Assembly (NCBI RefSeq): GCF_000787375.1
Contig: NZ_JRJU01000039.1
Coordinates: 1-40,930, forward strand
Reading direction: 5' to 3'
Length of the DNA: 40,930 nt
Origin: Halalkalibacter okhensis
GTDB taxonomy: Bacteria; Bacillota; Bacilli; Bacillales; Bacillaceae_D
A program made the translations under genes and the position numbers. Below the pieces are notes generated by a model that searched no databases, was not told the DNA's origin, and was given only the letters and a program-made list of their open reading frames with translations. Each line of letters opens with the position of its first letter. The first letter of the stretch is position 1. Below are positions 6,514 through 13,242 of this stretch, piece after piece.

Positions 6514-7443
6514 ATGGAAAAAGTACTGCTAGGAAAGAAGATAAGAGATTTGCGAAAGTATTTACATATTACTCAAAAAGAGTTAGCTGATGGCATTTGC
6601 ACTCAATCGATGATCAGCTTATTAGAAAACAATGAGGAGATTTATCCTTCAGCACAATTGTTATATATGTTGAGTAAACGCTTAGGGGTCTCTATCGAGT
6701 ATTTTTTTTCAGATAAAGATGTTTATGGATTAAATTATGTTAATGAAATTTGTGATCAGTTAACCACCCTTATCCAATCCAAAAGATATCAGTTAGCCTA
6801 TAGGACGATACAAAAAGAAAAGCATAACCCTGATTTTTCGAAACCGCATTTGCAAAAATTCATTCTCTGGAGAGAAGCGATTTGCATTAACCATCTCTTT
6901 CAAGACCGACAAAAAGCTTTAGAAAAGTTAAAGGATGCAATGACCTTAACGGATGCACTCAATAAAAACTATTCCACTCAAGATTTAGAAATTTTAACTA
7001 GTAAAGCGATTATTTATGGAGAAGACGGGCAATGGGACAAAGCGGATCAGAGTTTTGATGAAATTATAAGGCAAATCGAAAGAGCCTCCCAATTAATGAA
7101 CGCCATCCCGTTGATCAACACCTACTATAACGCTTCACGTACGTCTCTTAAACTTCAAAAGTCTAAGAAAGCTCTCGAATTAAGTGAAAAAGGAATTGCC
7201 TTGTGCCTCAAACAAAAAACATTCTATAATCTAGGCTACCTCTACTATCAAAAAGCCGAATGCCTCAAGCAAATGAATGTAGATAATCAAGATGACATCA
7301 TCACATTTTACAATAAAGCCCTTCAAGTATTTCAAATGATCGATGATACAACCAATATAAAAAAAGTAACTTCTGTTATCCGGGACAGGGGGACAGGTCC
7401 CTCGTCCCATGAGCCAATCATCCAAAAAAGCCTAAGCAAATAA
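6514..7443 (+). CDS. PlcR-like (RNPP family) peptide-responsive regulator
   Basis: Cytosolic DNA-binding quorum-sensing regulator. The 309-residue product has an N-terminal Xre helix-turn-helix (residues about 8-65, including TQKELADGICTQSMISLLE) and a helical TPR-type repeat region (about 75-285) that in PlcR binds PapR. The HTH, the repeat pattern and the segment LYYQKAECLKQ follow PlcR (about 285 residues) better than Rap or Rgg. GGAGG lies nine bases before the ATG. The partner peptide is likely the divergent 40-codon gene. The last 20 residues are unusual: residues 290-299 (RDRGTGPSSH) are encoded by REP palindrome R3, and the stop codon sits inside the terminator hairpin. The tail therefore looks like a late replacement of the original end. 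Confidence 0.85.
   Translation: MEKVLLGKKIRDLRKYLHITQKELADGICTQSMISLLENNEEIYPSAQLLYMLSKRLGVSIEYFFSDKDVYGLNYVNEICDQLTTLIQSKRYQLAYRTIQKEKHNPDFSKPHLQKFILWREAICINHLFQDRQKALEKLKDAMTLTDALNKNYSTQDLEILTSKAIIYGEDGQWDKADQSFDEIIRQIERASQLMNAIPLINTYYNASRTSLKLQKSKKALELSEKGIALCLKQKTFYNLGYLYYQKAECLKQMNVDNQDDIITFYNKALQVFQMIDDTTNIKKVTSVIRDRGTGPSSHEPIIQKSLSK
7390..7409 (+). repeat. REP-like palindrome R3 inside a coding sequence
   Basis: GGGACAGGTCCCTCGTCCCA lies in frame within the 3' end of the PlcR-like gene and supplies part of its C-terminus. Confidence 0.9.
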
Positions 7444-7460
7444 CTTGCTTAGGCTTTTGA
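7425..7460. terminator. Bidirectional terminator
   Basis: AAAAGCCTAAGCAA and TTGCTTAGGCTTTT form a 14-base perfect stem flanked by A-run and T-run on both strands. It contains the stop codon of the PlcR-like gene (7441-7443) and lies just past the convergent KamA-family gene. Confidence 0.88.
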
Positions 7461-7468
7461 TAATCCCA

Positions 7469-8653
7469 TTATAACTGCGCCACACGCTCTCTTCTCTTCT
7501 TTGTCGGCATATCCGGCATCTCATTCACCGAAACGACTTCATCATTTTTCTTCTCTGGTTTCTTCCAATACTGTTCATTCCCAGGTAAATCATCAAACCA
7601 CGCCGCATCGTCAGGACAGTCAAGAATCATAAACTTCCCGTACTCGTCATCACGAGATTGATGATATTTTAAATATGCTTTGCCATCTTCAATAGCTAAA
7701 ATTTCAATCTTTCCACTCGTATGACTCATCGAAAGCCGTACTCGTTTCCCTAATCCTGACGTTTTCGCTTTTGCTTTTTCAACAATGTCATAAAGCTCTT
7801 TCAATGTTAAAACGAAATCATTATTCCCAGCAACTGGACGATTCACAAAGAAATAGTAAGGGGTAACGCCAGCCCATGACAATTTATCCAGTAGTTCTGC
7901 TAACACTTCTGGATCATCATTAATTCCTTTTAAAACTGGTGTCTGATTGACAACAATTGCACCAGCATCATGCAGAGCTTGGAACCCTCTTTTGGCTTCT
8001 TCTGTAATTTCAACAGGGTGATTAATATGTGCCATTACATAAATCCGTTTTTCAGGCGTCGAGTATTCGCGAATTAATTTGAGCAATTCCTCATCTTCGT
8101 AAATACGCATTGGGTTAAAAACAGGCATTTTCGAGCCTAAGCGAATGATTTTCACATGATCGATTGCACGCAGACGCTCAATGATCATTCTAAGTTTTTT
8201 TGTAGCTAAAATGAGCGGGTCCCCACCCGTCAATAGAACATTATTAATTTCTGGATGCTCTTCAATGTATGTCAAACCCGGCTCGACATCACTCATCGCT
8301 TCCTTAACATCATTACGGAACAAGCGCTTTCGAAAGCAATAACGGCAATAAGCCCCGCACACCTCGGATACAATCAACAAAGCGGTTGTCGCATATTTAT
8401 GCTGACAGCCAGGGACGGAATAATTCGTATCCTCATCCGACGCATCCCAGCGACCATATTCTTCAAGCTCCCCTTCATTCGGGATCACCAGCTTACGAAT
8501 CGGATCGTTCGGATTATTCCAGTCAATTAAGTTCAAATAATAATCGTTTACACGAAACACGTACTTTTCTGTAATCTTCTTTAGTTTTGCCTTTTCTTCT
8601 TCTGGTATCTCTTTAATTTTATCGAGATTCATATAATATTTTGGTTGTGCCAT
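7469..8653 (-). CDS. KamA-family radical SAM aminomutase, glutamate 2,3-aminomutase-like
   Basis: Moves an amino group from C2 to C3 of an amino acid using SAM, a 4Fe-4S cluster and PLP. The cluster motif CGAYCRYCFRKR (CxxxCxxC) and the LLTGGDPL motif are visible, and the PLP lysine is probably in HTSGKIE. The segments FVNRPVAGNN and MSHTSGKIE replace the aspartate-containing sites that bind the lysine side chain in true lysine 2,3-aminomutases. This favours a glutamate-type enzyme making beta-glutamate, a possible osmolyte, but substrate remains unproven. The start is the ATG at 8653, preceded by GAGGAGGG. A longer frame starting at 8680 has no ribosome site. It appears monocistronic. The C-terminus is charged (KKRRERVAQL). 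Confidence 0.85.
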   Translation of the reverse strand: MAQPKYYMNLDKIKEIPEEEKAKLKKITEKYVFRVNDYYLNLIDWNNPNDPIRKLVIPNEGELEEYGRWDASDEDTNYSVPGCQHKYATTALLIVSEVCGAYCRYCFRKRLFRNDVKEAMSDVEPGLTYIEEHPEINNVLLTGGDPLILATKKLRMIIERLRAIDHVKIIRLGSKMPVFNPMRIYEDEELLKLIREYSTPEKRIYVMAHINHPVEITEEAKRGFQALHDAGAIVVNQTPVLKGINDDPEVLAELLDKLSWAGVTPYYFFVNRPVAGNNDFVLTLKELYDIVEKAKAKTSGLGKRVRLSMSHTSGKIEILAIEDGKAYLKYHQSRDDEYGKFMILDCPDDAAWFDDLPGNEQYWKKPEKKNDEVVSVNEMPDMPTKKRRERVAQL

Positions 8654-9134
8654 AGTACCCTCCTCTGAATAAATCAACATATGTAGATTCTTACTTCAAG
8701 CATCGAGCAACCCGCTTTAGTAGATTCTTAGGTGACATATTCGGTTTAAGCATGGTCACACAGAAATCCATATATTTCCCATTCAATCGTAACATACGCC
8801 TAATTCACCTGCTAATAAGCAAATCGTCCACTTCATGATGACAAGCACACCTTATCGCCATTACACTCGCCTTACAGTCTCCTATCTCCCATTTCCTCGT
8901 GGGACGGGTTGAGACTGCTGAAAAAGTCTCTTTTAGCAAATTCGAGGAAGCAGCAATAGCTCCACACGTTGCGCGCCTGCTACGAGAAACATGAGCCTCC
9001 TAAGGTCGGCTGCCGGTGCAAAGCAAGTTTGCACCTATGAAACCACTCATTGCAGGCATAAGACAAAGCAACGGTTCGCTCATTGCTTAAAGGCCATTGA
9101 AAAAGAAGAAGAACATTCCCTTTTTCAGTGTCCT
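8654..9134. other. Intergenic region with hairpin repeats, no gene
   Basis: No reading frame with a ribosome site is convincing. It contains a small hairpin at 8910-8928 (GAGACT, GCTGAAAA, AGTCTC), a repeat-like stretch at 8938-9090, and at 9092-9133 a third copy of the CACTGAAAAAGG hairpin family (CCATTGAAAAAG with CTTTTTCAGTG). This whole block directly precedes REP palindrome R4 and may be part of the same mobile or repetitive unit. Confidence 0.5.
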
Positions 9135-9154
9135 CGGACAGGTTCGTCGTCCCA
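9135..9154 (+). repeat. REP-like palindrome R4 abutting the RAYT stop codon
   Basis: CGGACAGGTTCGTCGTCCCA. One base separates it from the transposase stop codon at 9156-9158. With R5 and R6 it brackets the gene. Confidence 0.88.
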
Positions 9155-9155
9155 T

Positions 9156-9914
9156 TTACAACCGTTGTATCACACTCTTTGAAATCCCTGTCACTCTTGA
9201 TAATTGCCGAAGCGATATCCCATCGACTTTTTTAAGTTTCCGCAGGATGTCATTTCGGTTTTCTTTCTCCAACTGCTGTAAGCGGCTACTACTTTCTATT
9301 CCATATTCATTCATATATTGTTTGATTTCACTATCAGAGACTCTAACTTGGACGTCAGCATTTAAACAAAGATCATCAGATACGTGCTGCATGTAGTCCT
9401 TGAAACGTTGTAATGCTTCGGTTCTGTCTGCTGCAAATTGATCCAAGGCGAAGGTCACATCCACTACATCCGGTTTATAAATATAGTCTTCTATACTGGT
9501 CCACGAACGCTTGAATACACTTTGAGTGAGGCCTGCTTTGAGGGGGTTTTGGTGGATATATCGGAGGACAGTTAAAAAATAAGCTCGATCTTCTACATTT
9601 TCACTCTTAAATCGCTCTTGAAAAAGGTGACCATTTCGTTCATATTTCTGATTATACCAATAGACGTAGCTTGAGCTGATTCTTTTCATTATCAACGCAA
9701 TCGGCTCCTCACCTTCCTTCAATAAAAGATGAATGTGATTATTCATCAAACAGTAGCCGTATAATTCAAATTGACACATTGCTTTGAAGCGTTTTAGCGT
9801 TAGGAGGAATCTTATTTTGTCTGTATCATTCTCAAAGATAAGTTGTTGATTAACTCCTCTTTGGATAATGTGATAGATGCCACTTCGGCTCCTTGTCCTA
9901 GGTTTTCTCGGCAT
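9156..9914 (-). CDS. REP-associated tyrosine transposase (RAYT, Y1/HUH family)
   Basis: Single-strand DNA endonuclease of the IS200/IS605 superfamily that, in gammaproteobacteria, recognises and processes REP palindromes. The 252-residue product has the HUH motif as HIH (His60, His62, in MNNHIHLLL) and the tyrosine helix with probable catalytic Tyr83 (SSYVYWYNQKY), followed by the RAYT signature GHLFQERFKS. The C-terminus (about 200-250) is a helix-turn-helix containing GISLRQLSRVTGISKSVIQR, a feature of Firmicute RAYTs. The ATG at 9914 is chosen because GAGG lies eight bases upstream. GTG and ATG codons just before it are too close. No inverted IS ends or second gene (tnpB) are seen. Palindromes R4 and R5/R6 flank it. 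It appears intact. Confidence 0.92.
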   Translation of the reverse strand: MPRKPRTRSRSGIYHIIQRGVNQQLIFENDTDKIRFLLTLKRFKAMCQFELYGYCLMNNHIHLLLKEGEEPIALIMKRISSSYVYWYNQKYERNGHLFQERFKSENVEDRAYFLTVLRYIHQNPLKAGLTQSVFKRSWTSIEDYIYKPDVVDVTFALDQFAADRTEALQRFKDYMQHVSDDLCLNADVQVRVSDSEIKQYMNEYGIESSSRLQQLEKENRNDILRKLKKVDGISLRQLSRVTGISKSVIQRL

Positions 9915-10128
9915 ATTCATCACCTCAAGGTTTGAAGTTTTGGATTTTAGTGGGGTTAAGAAGAAAGATATCGATGAACATTGAATGGAGAGAACGACGA
10001 GCTTGTTGGCTTATGAGGGAAGAATTGTAGATAGATGAGAAATGAGGTTCTAAAGAGTGGGTTAAGATTACTTCGCTATTTATGACAAAAAACCTGCTTA
10101 TTCGGTAAATTTTTGTGAGAGAGACGGG
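9915..10128. other. Intergenic region upstream of RAYT
   Basis: About 200 bases with no frame of interest. It should hold the RAYT promoter on the minus strand, but no strong hexamer pair is evident. Low expression is typical for such enzymes. Confidence 0.4.
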
Positions 10129-10148
10129 GGGACAGGTTCATCGTCCCA
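10129..10148 (+). repeat. REP-like palindrome R5
   Basis: GGGACAGGTTCATCGTCCCA, exact consensus. It forms the left boundary of the composite element that ends with R6. Confidence 0.92.
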
Positions 10149-10170
10149 TTTTCCCTTAGTAAATAAAAAA

Positions 10171-10274
10171 GTTGTGGATATCTACACACCCCGACAAGAA
10201 TCTCTGCCATCCCTTGTGGATATCTTATAAAAGGTGGATAACCGTCTGTATAAATAGGAGGTTATCCACCTTTT
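10171..10274. repeat. DnaA-box-like hairpin element, copy A
   Basis: About 104 bases with TGTGGATATCTACACA, a second TGTGGATATC, then a 14-base perfect inverted repeat AAAAGGTGGATAAC (10229-10242) and GTTATCCACCTTTT (10261-10274). Four near-matches to the DnaA box TTATCCACA, each with one mismatch, are present. Copies B (16631) and C (33708) share the order and most bases. Copy A is enclosed by R5 and R6. Confidence 0.85.
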
Positions 10275-10330
10275 ATAATGACAACGAACTATTGTTTAAT
10301 AATGTATGTTTCAATTCATCCACACTAAAC

Positions 10331-10358
10331 GGGACGAGGGACCTGTCCCCTCGTCCCA
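10331..10358 (-). repeat. REP-like palindrome R6 (inverted)
   Basis: Reverse-complement member with an additional outer arm (GGGACGAG and CTCGTCCC). It closes the composite element opened by R5 and lies three bases past the SDR stop codon. Confidence 0.9.
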
Positions 10359-10361
10359 CGC

Positions 10362-11117
10362 TTATCTCCCCAACCATCCACCATCTACTGCTAACACATG
10401 TCCATGGACAAAGTTTGAAGCATCAGATGCTAAGTAGATAATGGTACCTTTAAAGTCCTCTGGTGTGCCCCATCTTCCGGCAGGAATTCTTTCGAAGATC
10501 TGTCTACTGCGTGTTTCATCCTTGATTAAGGCTTCATTCATATCTGTAGCTATGTAGCCTGGAGCGATTGCATTGACGTTAACATTGTGCTGTGCCCACT
10601 CATTTGAAAGTGCCTTTGTCAATTGCGCTACTCCACCTTTTGCTGATGCATAAGCCGGAATCGTGATCCCGCCTTGAAATGAGTTTAGTGAGGCAATGTT
10701 AATGATTTTACCACTCTTCTTTGGCACCATGTGTTTTCCTGCTTCCTGAGATAAAAGCCATACTGCCTTTAAGTTGACATTTAAGACATCATCCCAGTCC
10801 TCTTCAGTAAAATCTACCGCAGGATTCCGACGTTGAATCCCGCCACTATTAACTAAAATATCAATTTTTCCAAAGCTCTCTATGACATTAGGAATGGCTT
10901 CTTTGACTTGTTCCGTATTAAAGAGATTACAAGGGATGACCTCACACCTTCTCCCTAAACTCTCTATCTCTTCCTTTACATTTAATTGCGATGAATCACG
11001 CTGTAACAAAGCAATATCTGCTCCTGCCTCAGCTAATGCCAAGGCCAAGGCACGACCAATGCCACGAGTTGCTCCTGTGACTGCTGCCACTTTTCCTTCT
11101 AGCGAAAATAAATTCAT
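10362..11117 (-). CDS. SDR-family NAD(P) dehydrogenase, KduD/IdnO-like
   Basis: Classical short-chain dehydrogenase of 251 residues, probably oxidising or reducing a sugar-acid keto group in the cytosol. The cofactor motif TGATRGIG (about 14-21), the NSGG variant of NNAG, the active-site Ser in NIASLNS and the YASAK motif are visible, as is the conserved AIAPGYIATDM. Segments GRWGTPED and AVDGGWLGR resemble 2-deoxy-D-gluconate 3-dehydrogenases (KduD) and gluconate 5-dehydrogenases (IdnO). AGGGTGA lies seven bases before the ATG. It overlaps the end of the upstream dehydrogenase frame by 89 bases, so translation is probably coupled. With that gene and a GntR regulator it suggests a uronate, idonate or gluconate pathway. 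No transporter for it is present here. Confidence 0.88.
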   Translation of the reverse strand: MNLFSLEGKVAAVTGATRGIGRALALALAEAGADIALLQRDSSQLNVKEEIESLGRRCEVIPCNLFNTEQVKEAIPNVIESFGKIDILVNSGGIQRRNPAVDFTEEDWDDVLNVNLKAVWLLSQEAGKHMVPKKSGKIINIASLNSFQGGITIPAYASAKGGVAQLTKALSNEWAQHNVNVNAIAPGYIATDMNEALIKDETRSRQIFERIPAGRWGTPEDFKGTIIYLASDASNFVHGHVLAVDGGWLGR

Positions 11118-12144
11118 TCAAATCACCCTTTACTTGTTTAGTAATAAGCACTTTTAAGGACTCCTCCGTGTTCTTCATAACGGAAAAGCCTTTGTCAATA
11201 TCGTCAATGTGAAACTCATGAGAGATAAGAGTTGAAAAATCGACTTTAGCTGATGCCATCAGTTCAACCGCTGTTCGGAAGTCATCACTTGTGTAGCAAC
11301 GTGTTGTTGTAATTGAGAGCTCTCTAAAATGCATATCTGCTAGAGAAAGCGCCGGTTTGTTTTTAAAAACACTCACAACAACGATTTGACCTTGTGTCTT
11401 GATTAGTGGAATCATTTGATCAACCGTTTGCTGACTTCCTGCTACCTCAAAGACAACATCGATGAATTCATTGTTATTTCGTGCTCGTATCTCATCAACG
11501 ACATTCGTTTCCTTCGCATGAATGGCACGAAAACCCATTTGCTCTGCTATACCTAAACGAAATGGACTAATATCAGATACATAGATATCCTTGGCCCCAT
11601 TTAATTGAGCGATTAAACCGATTAATAACCCTATTGGACCCGCACCTAATATCGCTACACTTTCGCCAACTTTTAGCGTCGATCTTCTGACCGAATGCAC
11701 AGCCACAGCGACAGGTTCTGTTAATGCTGCTAGATTTAACGGTAATTCATCAGGGACTTTATGTAATCGATTAATAGGAACTTTTGCATATTCACTGAAT
11801 CCTCCATCCACATCAATTCCAATGAGCTTCAAACTCTCACAGACATGAGAATTCCCTGATTGGCAAGGTCTACACTCTCCACAGCTAATCGTCGGCTCTA
11901 CAACAACACGGTCTCCTTTTTTGAAAGAGGACATTCCTTTAATCTCTTCTATCACGCCGCTAAATTCATGCCCCATTGTTAAGCTACTTTGTGCTCTAGG
12001 GTGCTGGCCTGCATAAATCATCATATCAGTACCACAAATTCCTCCGTAAGAAACTTTGAGTAACGCTTCGCCTTCAGCAATGATCGGTTTTTCAATCTCA
12101 GCTACTTGAACTAGCTTGGGCCCTACATATTTTCCCGCTTTCAT
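11029..12144 (-). CDS. Zinc-dependent medium-chain dehydrogenase
   Basis: Cytosolic NAD(P)-dependent polyol or sugar-acid dehydrogenase. Catalytic zinc ligands are in GGICGTD and GHEFSG. The four structural-zinc cysteines lie in the segment CGECRPCQSGNSHVC, and the Rossmann motif is GAGPIG (about 170). Best-matching groups are L-idonate 5-dehydrogenase, threonine dehydrogenase and sorbitol dehydrogenase. The pair with an IdnO/KduD-like SDR points to idonate or a related acid. GGGAGG precedes the ATG. The family usually ends soon after VLITKQ, but this frame runs on for about 34 residues of unusual composition (SSHRSNSWHWS) inside the SDR gene. A one-base shift would end it near the SDR start. 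Confidence 0.9.
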   Translation of the reverse strand: MKAGKYVGPKLVQVAEIEKPIIAEGEALLKVSYGGICGTDMMIYAGQHPRAQSSLTMGHEFSGVIEEIKGMSSFKKGDRVVVEPTISCGECRPCQSGNSHVCESLKLIGIDVDGGFSEYAKVPINRLHKVPDELPLNLAALTEPVAVAVHSVRRSTLKVGESVAILGAGPIGLLIGLIAQLNGAKDIYVSDISPFRLGIAEQMGFRAIHAKETNVVDEIRARNNNEFIDVVFEVAGSQQTVDQMIPLIKTQGQIVVVSVFKNKPALSLADMHFRELSITTTRCYTSDDFRTAVELMASAKVDFSTLISHEFHIDDIDKGFSVMKNTEESLKVLITKQVKGDLNEFIFARRKSGSSHRSNSWHWSCLGLGIS

Positions 12145-12330
12145 CGATTGCCTCCCTAGAACTATATTCCGTTATTATAAATCCTCCATTTTTGTGAAAT
12201 TTCCTCTGCCCAAGGATATTCCGCTTTTCTTTCAACTAAACAAATAACCATAAAACTAGTTAATCATCGATGAAAAAACTACGATCATTTCCCCATACCT
12301 TCTTCACCCTTATCATCTCAAAAGATTCTT

Positions 12331-13017
12331 TTATACCTTCTCACCGCGAATGTAAGCGTCAATAACGGTATTATTTGTATCAACTAGATGTTTTTTCGTT
12401 AGACTCTCTAATCTCTCTTCGTCTTTTGCTAACAGGGCTTCGATCACATCTCGATGATTCCTTAACAAACTACCAATTTCACCTTTTTGTTCAGAAAAAC
12501 GTTTTTCCGTTGCGACTAGTAATAAGCAAAGGATGATATTTCTAATGTTTTCCCAAGAATGTGAAATTCTTTTGTGACCAGCCTGCTTGATAATTTTTTC
12601 ATGAAAGCTCAAATCATTATAAGAAAACTCTAAATAATCATTGTGCTTCGCATTCAATTCCATCAAATCTAAGATCTGATAAAACTCTTTAGCCTTCTCT
12701 TCATCAAACGTTCTAGAAATTTTCTGCAGACAAAAATGTTCCAATAGAAAACGGACATCGTTCAATTCTTTTATGTCCATTTCATCCAAACCATGAACAA
12801 CCGCCCCCATTCTCCCAAGCTCAACAAGACCTTCTGTTTTCAAAATTTTAAAGGCCTCTCGAACAGGTGACCGACTTGTTTCAAATCGAGTAGATATTTG
12901 ATTTTCAGTTAGTACCGTACCTCTTTCAATATCTCCCTTAATTATCTGCAGCCTTAACTCACAAGAAATTAATTCTCCTAAGGAATCATCCTGCAACCAC
13001 TTCTCGGGAAACTCCAT
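12331..13017 (-). CDS. GntR-family transcriptional regulator (FadR/FCD subgroup)
   Basis: Likely metabolite-responsive repressor of the two dehydrogenase genes downstream. The N-terminal winged helix (about residues 12-75) contains LTENQISTRFETSRSPVREAFKILKTEGL split over typical GntR positions, and the C-terminal all-helical FCD domain (about 85-220) has His and Asp residues that usually bind metal or a small acid (for example NDLSFHEKI and NHRDVIEAL). Three ATG codons in a row follow AGGAGG. The third, at 13017, has the best spacing. It lies 186 bases upstream of the dehydrogenase, same strand, so it probably begins the operon or autoregulates. Ligand unknown. Confidence 0.88.
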   Translation of the reverse strand: MEFPEKWLQDDSLGELISCELRLQIIKGDIERGTVLTENQISTRFETSRSPVREAFKILKTEGLVELGRMGAVVHGLDEMDIKELNDVRFLLEHFCLQKISRTFDEEKAKEFYQILDLMELNAKHNDYLEFSYNDLSFHEKIIKQAGHKRISHSWENIRNIILCLLLVATEKRFSEQKGEIGSLLRNHRDVIEALLAKDEERLESLTKKHLVDTNNTVIDAYIRGEKV

Positions 13018-13128
13018 CATCATTCCTCCTAAATCCCCTTCATTTTCTCGGCAGCGCTTACATCGATATACTTACATACTAGTCGACAACTATACAAGTG
13101 TCAACAGGGACAGGGGGACAGGACAGAG

Positions 13129-13190
13129 GGGACAGGTTCATCGTCCCATTTAGGACGGAATGGGACAAGGGACCTGTCCCCCCGTCCCAC
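13129..13190. repeat. REP-like inverted pair R7/R8
   Basis: R7 GGGACAGGTTCATCGTCCCA (13129-13148) faces the inverted extended copy R8 (13161-13190), twelve bases apart. Just before R7 are two truncated starts (GGGACA at 13107 and GGGGGACAGGACAG at 13113), as if units had been duplicated. It lies in the divergent promoter gap between the GntR gene and the next gene. Confidence 0.9.
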
Positions 13191-13242
13191 TTCCATTACA
13201 CTTAGCTCAATGGTATAGTAAGAAAAAAGGAGGTTTTTCCGT

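Noticed and set aside
8938-9090. IS fragment upstream of the RAYT gene
   Set aside because: The stretch looks repetitive but has no coding similarity that I can see and no matching ends in the window.
10171-10274. Replication origin from clustered DnaA-box-like motifs
   Set aside because: Every box has at least one mismatch to TTATCCACA, the element occurs three times, and no dnaA, dnaN or AT-rich unwinding region is adjacent.
13129-13190. REP-like palindromes as Rho-independent terminators
   Set aside because: None is followed by a T-run. Several lie in promoters or leaders (13129, 33662), and they occur in both orientations.
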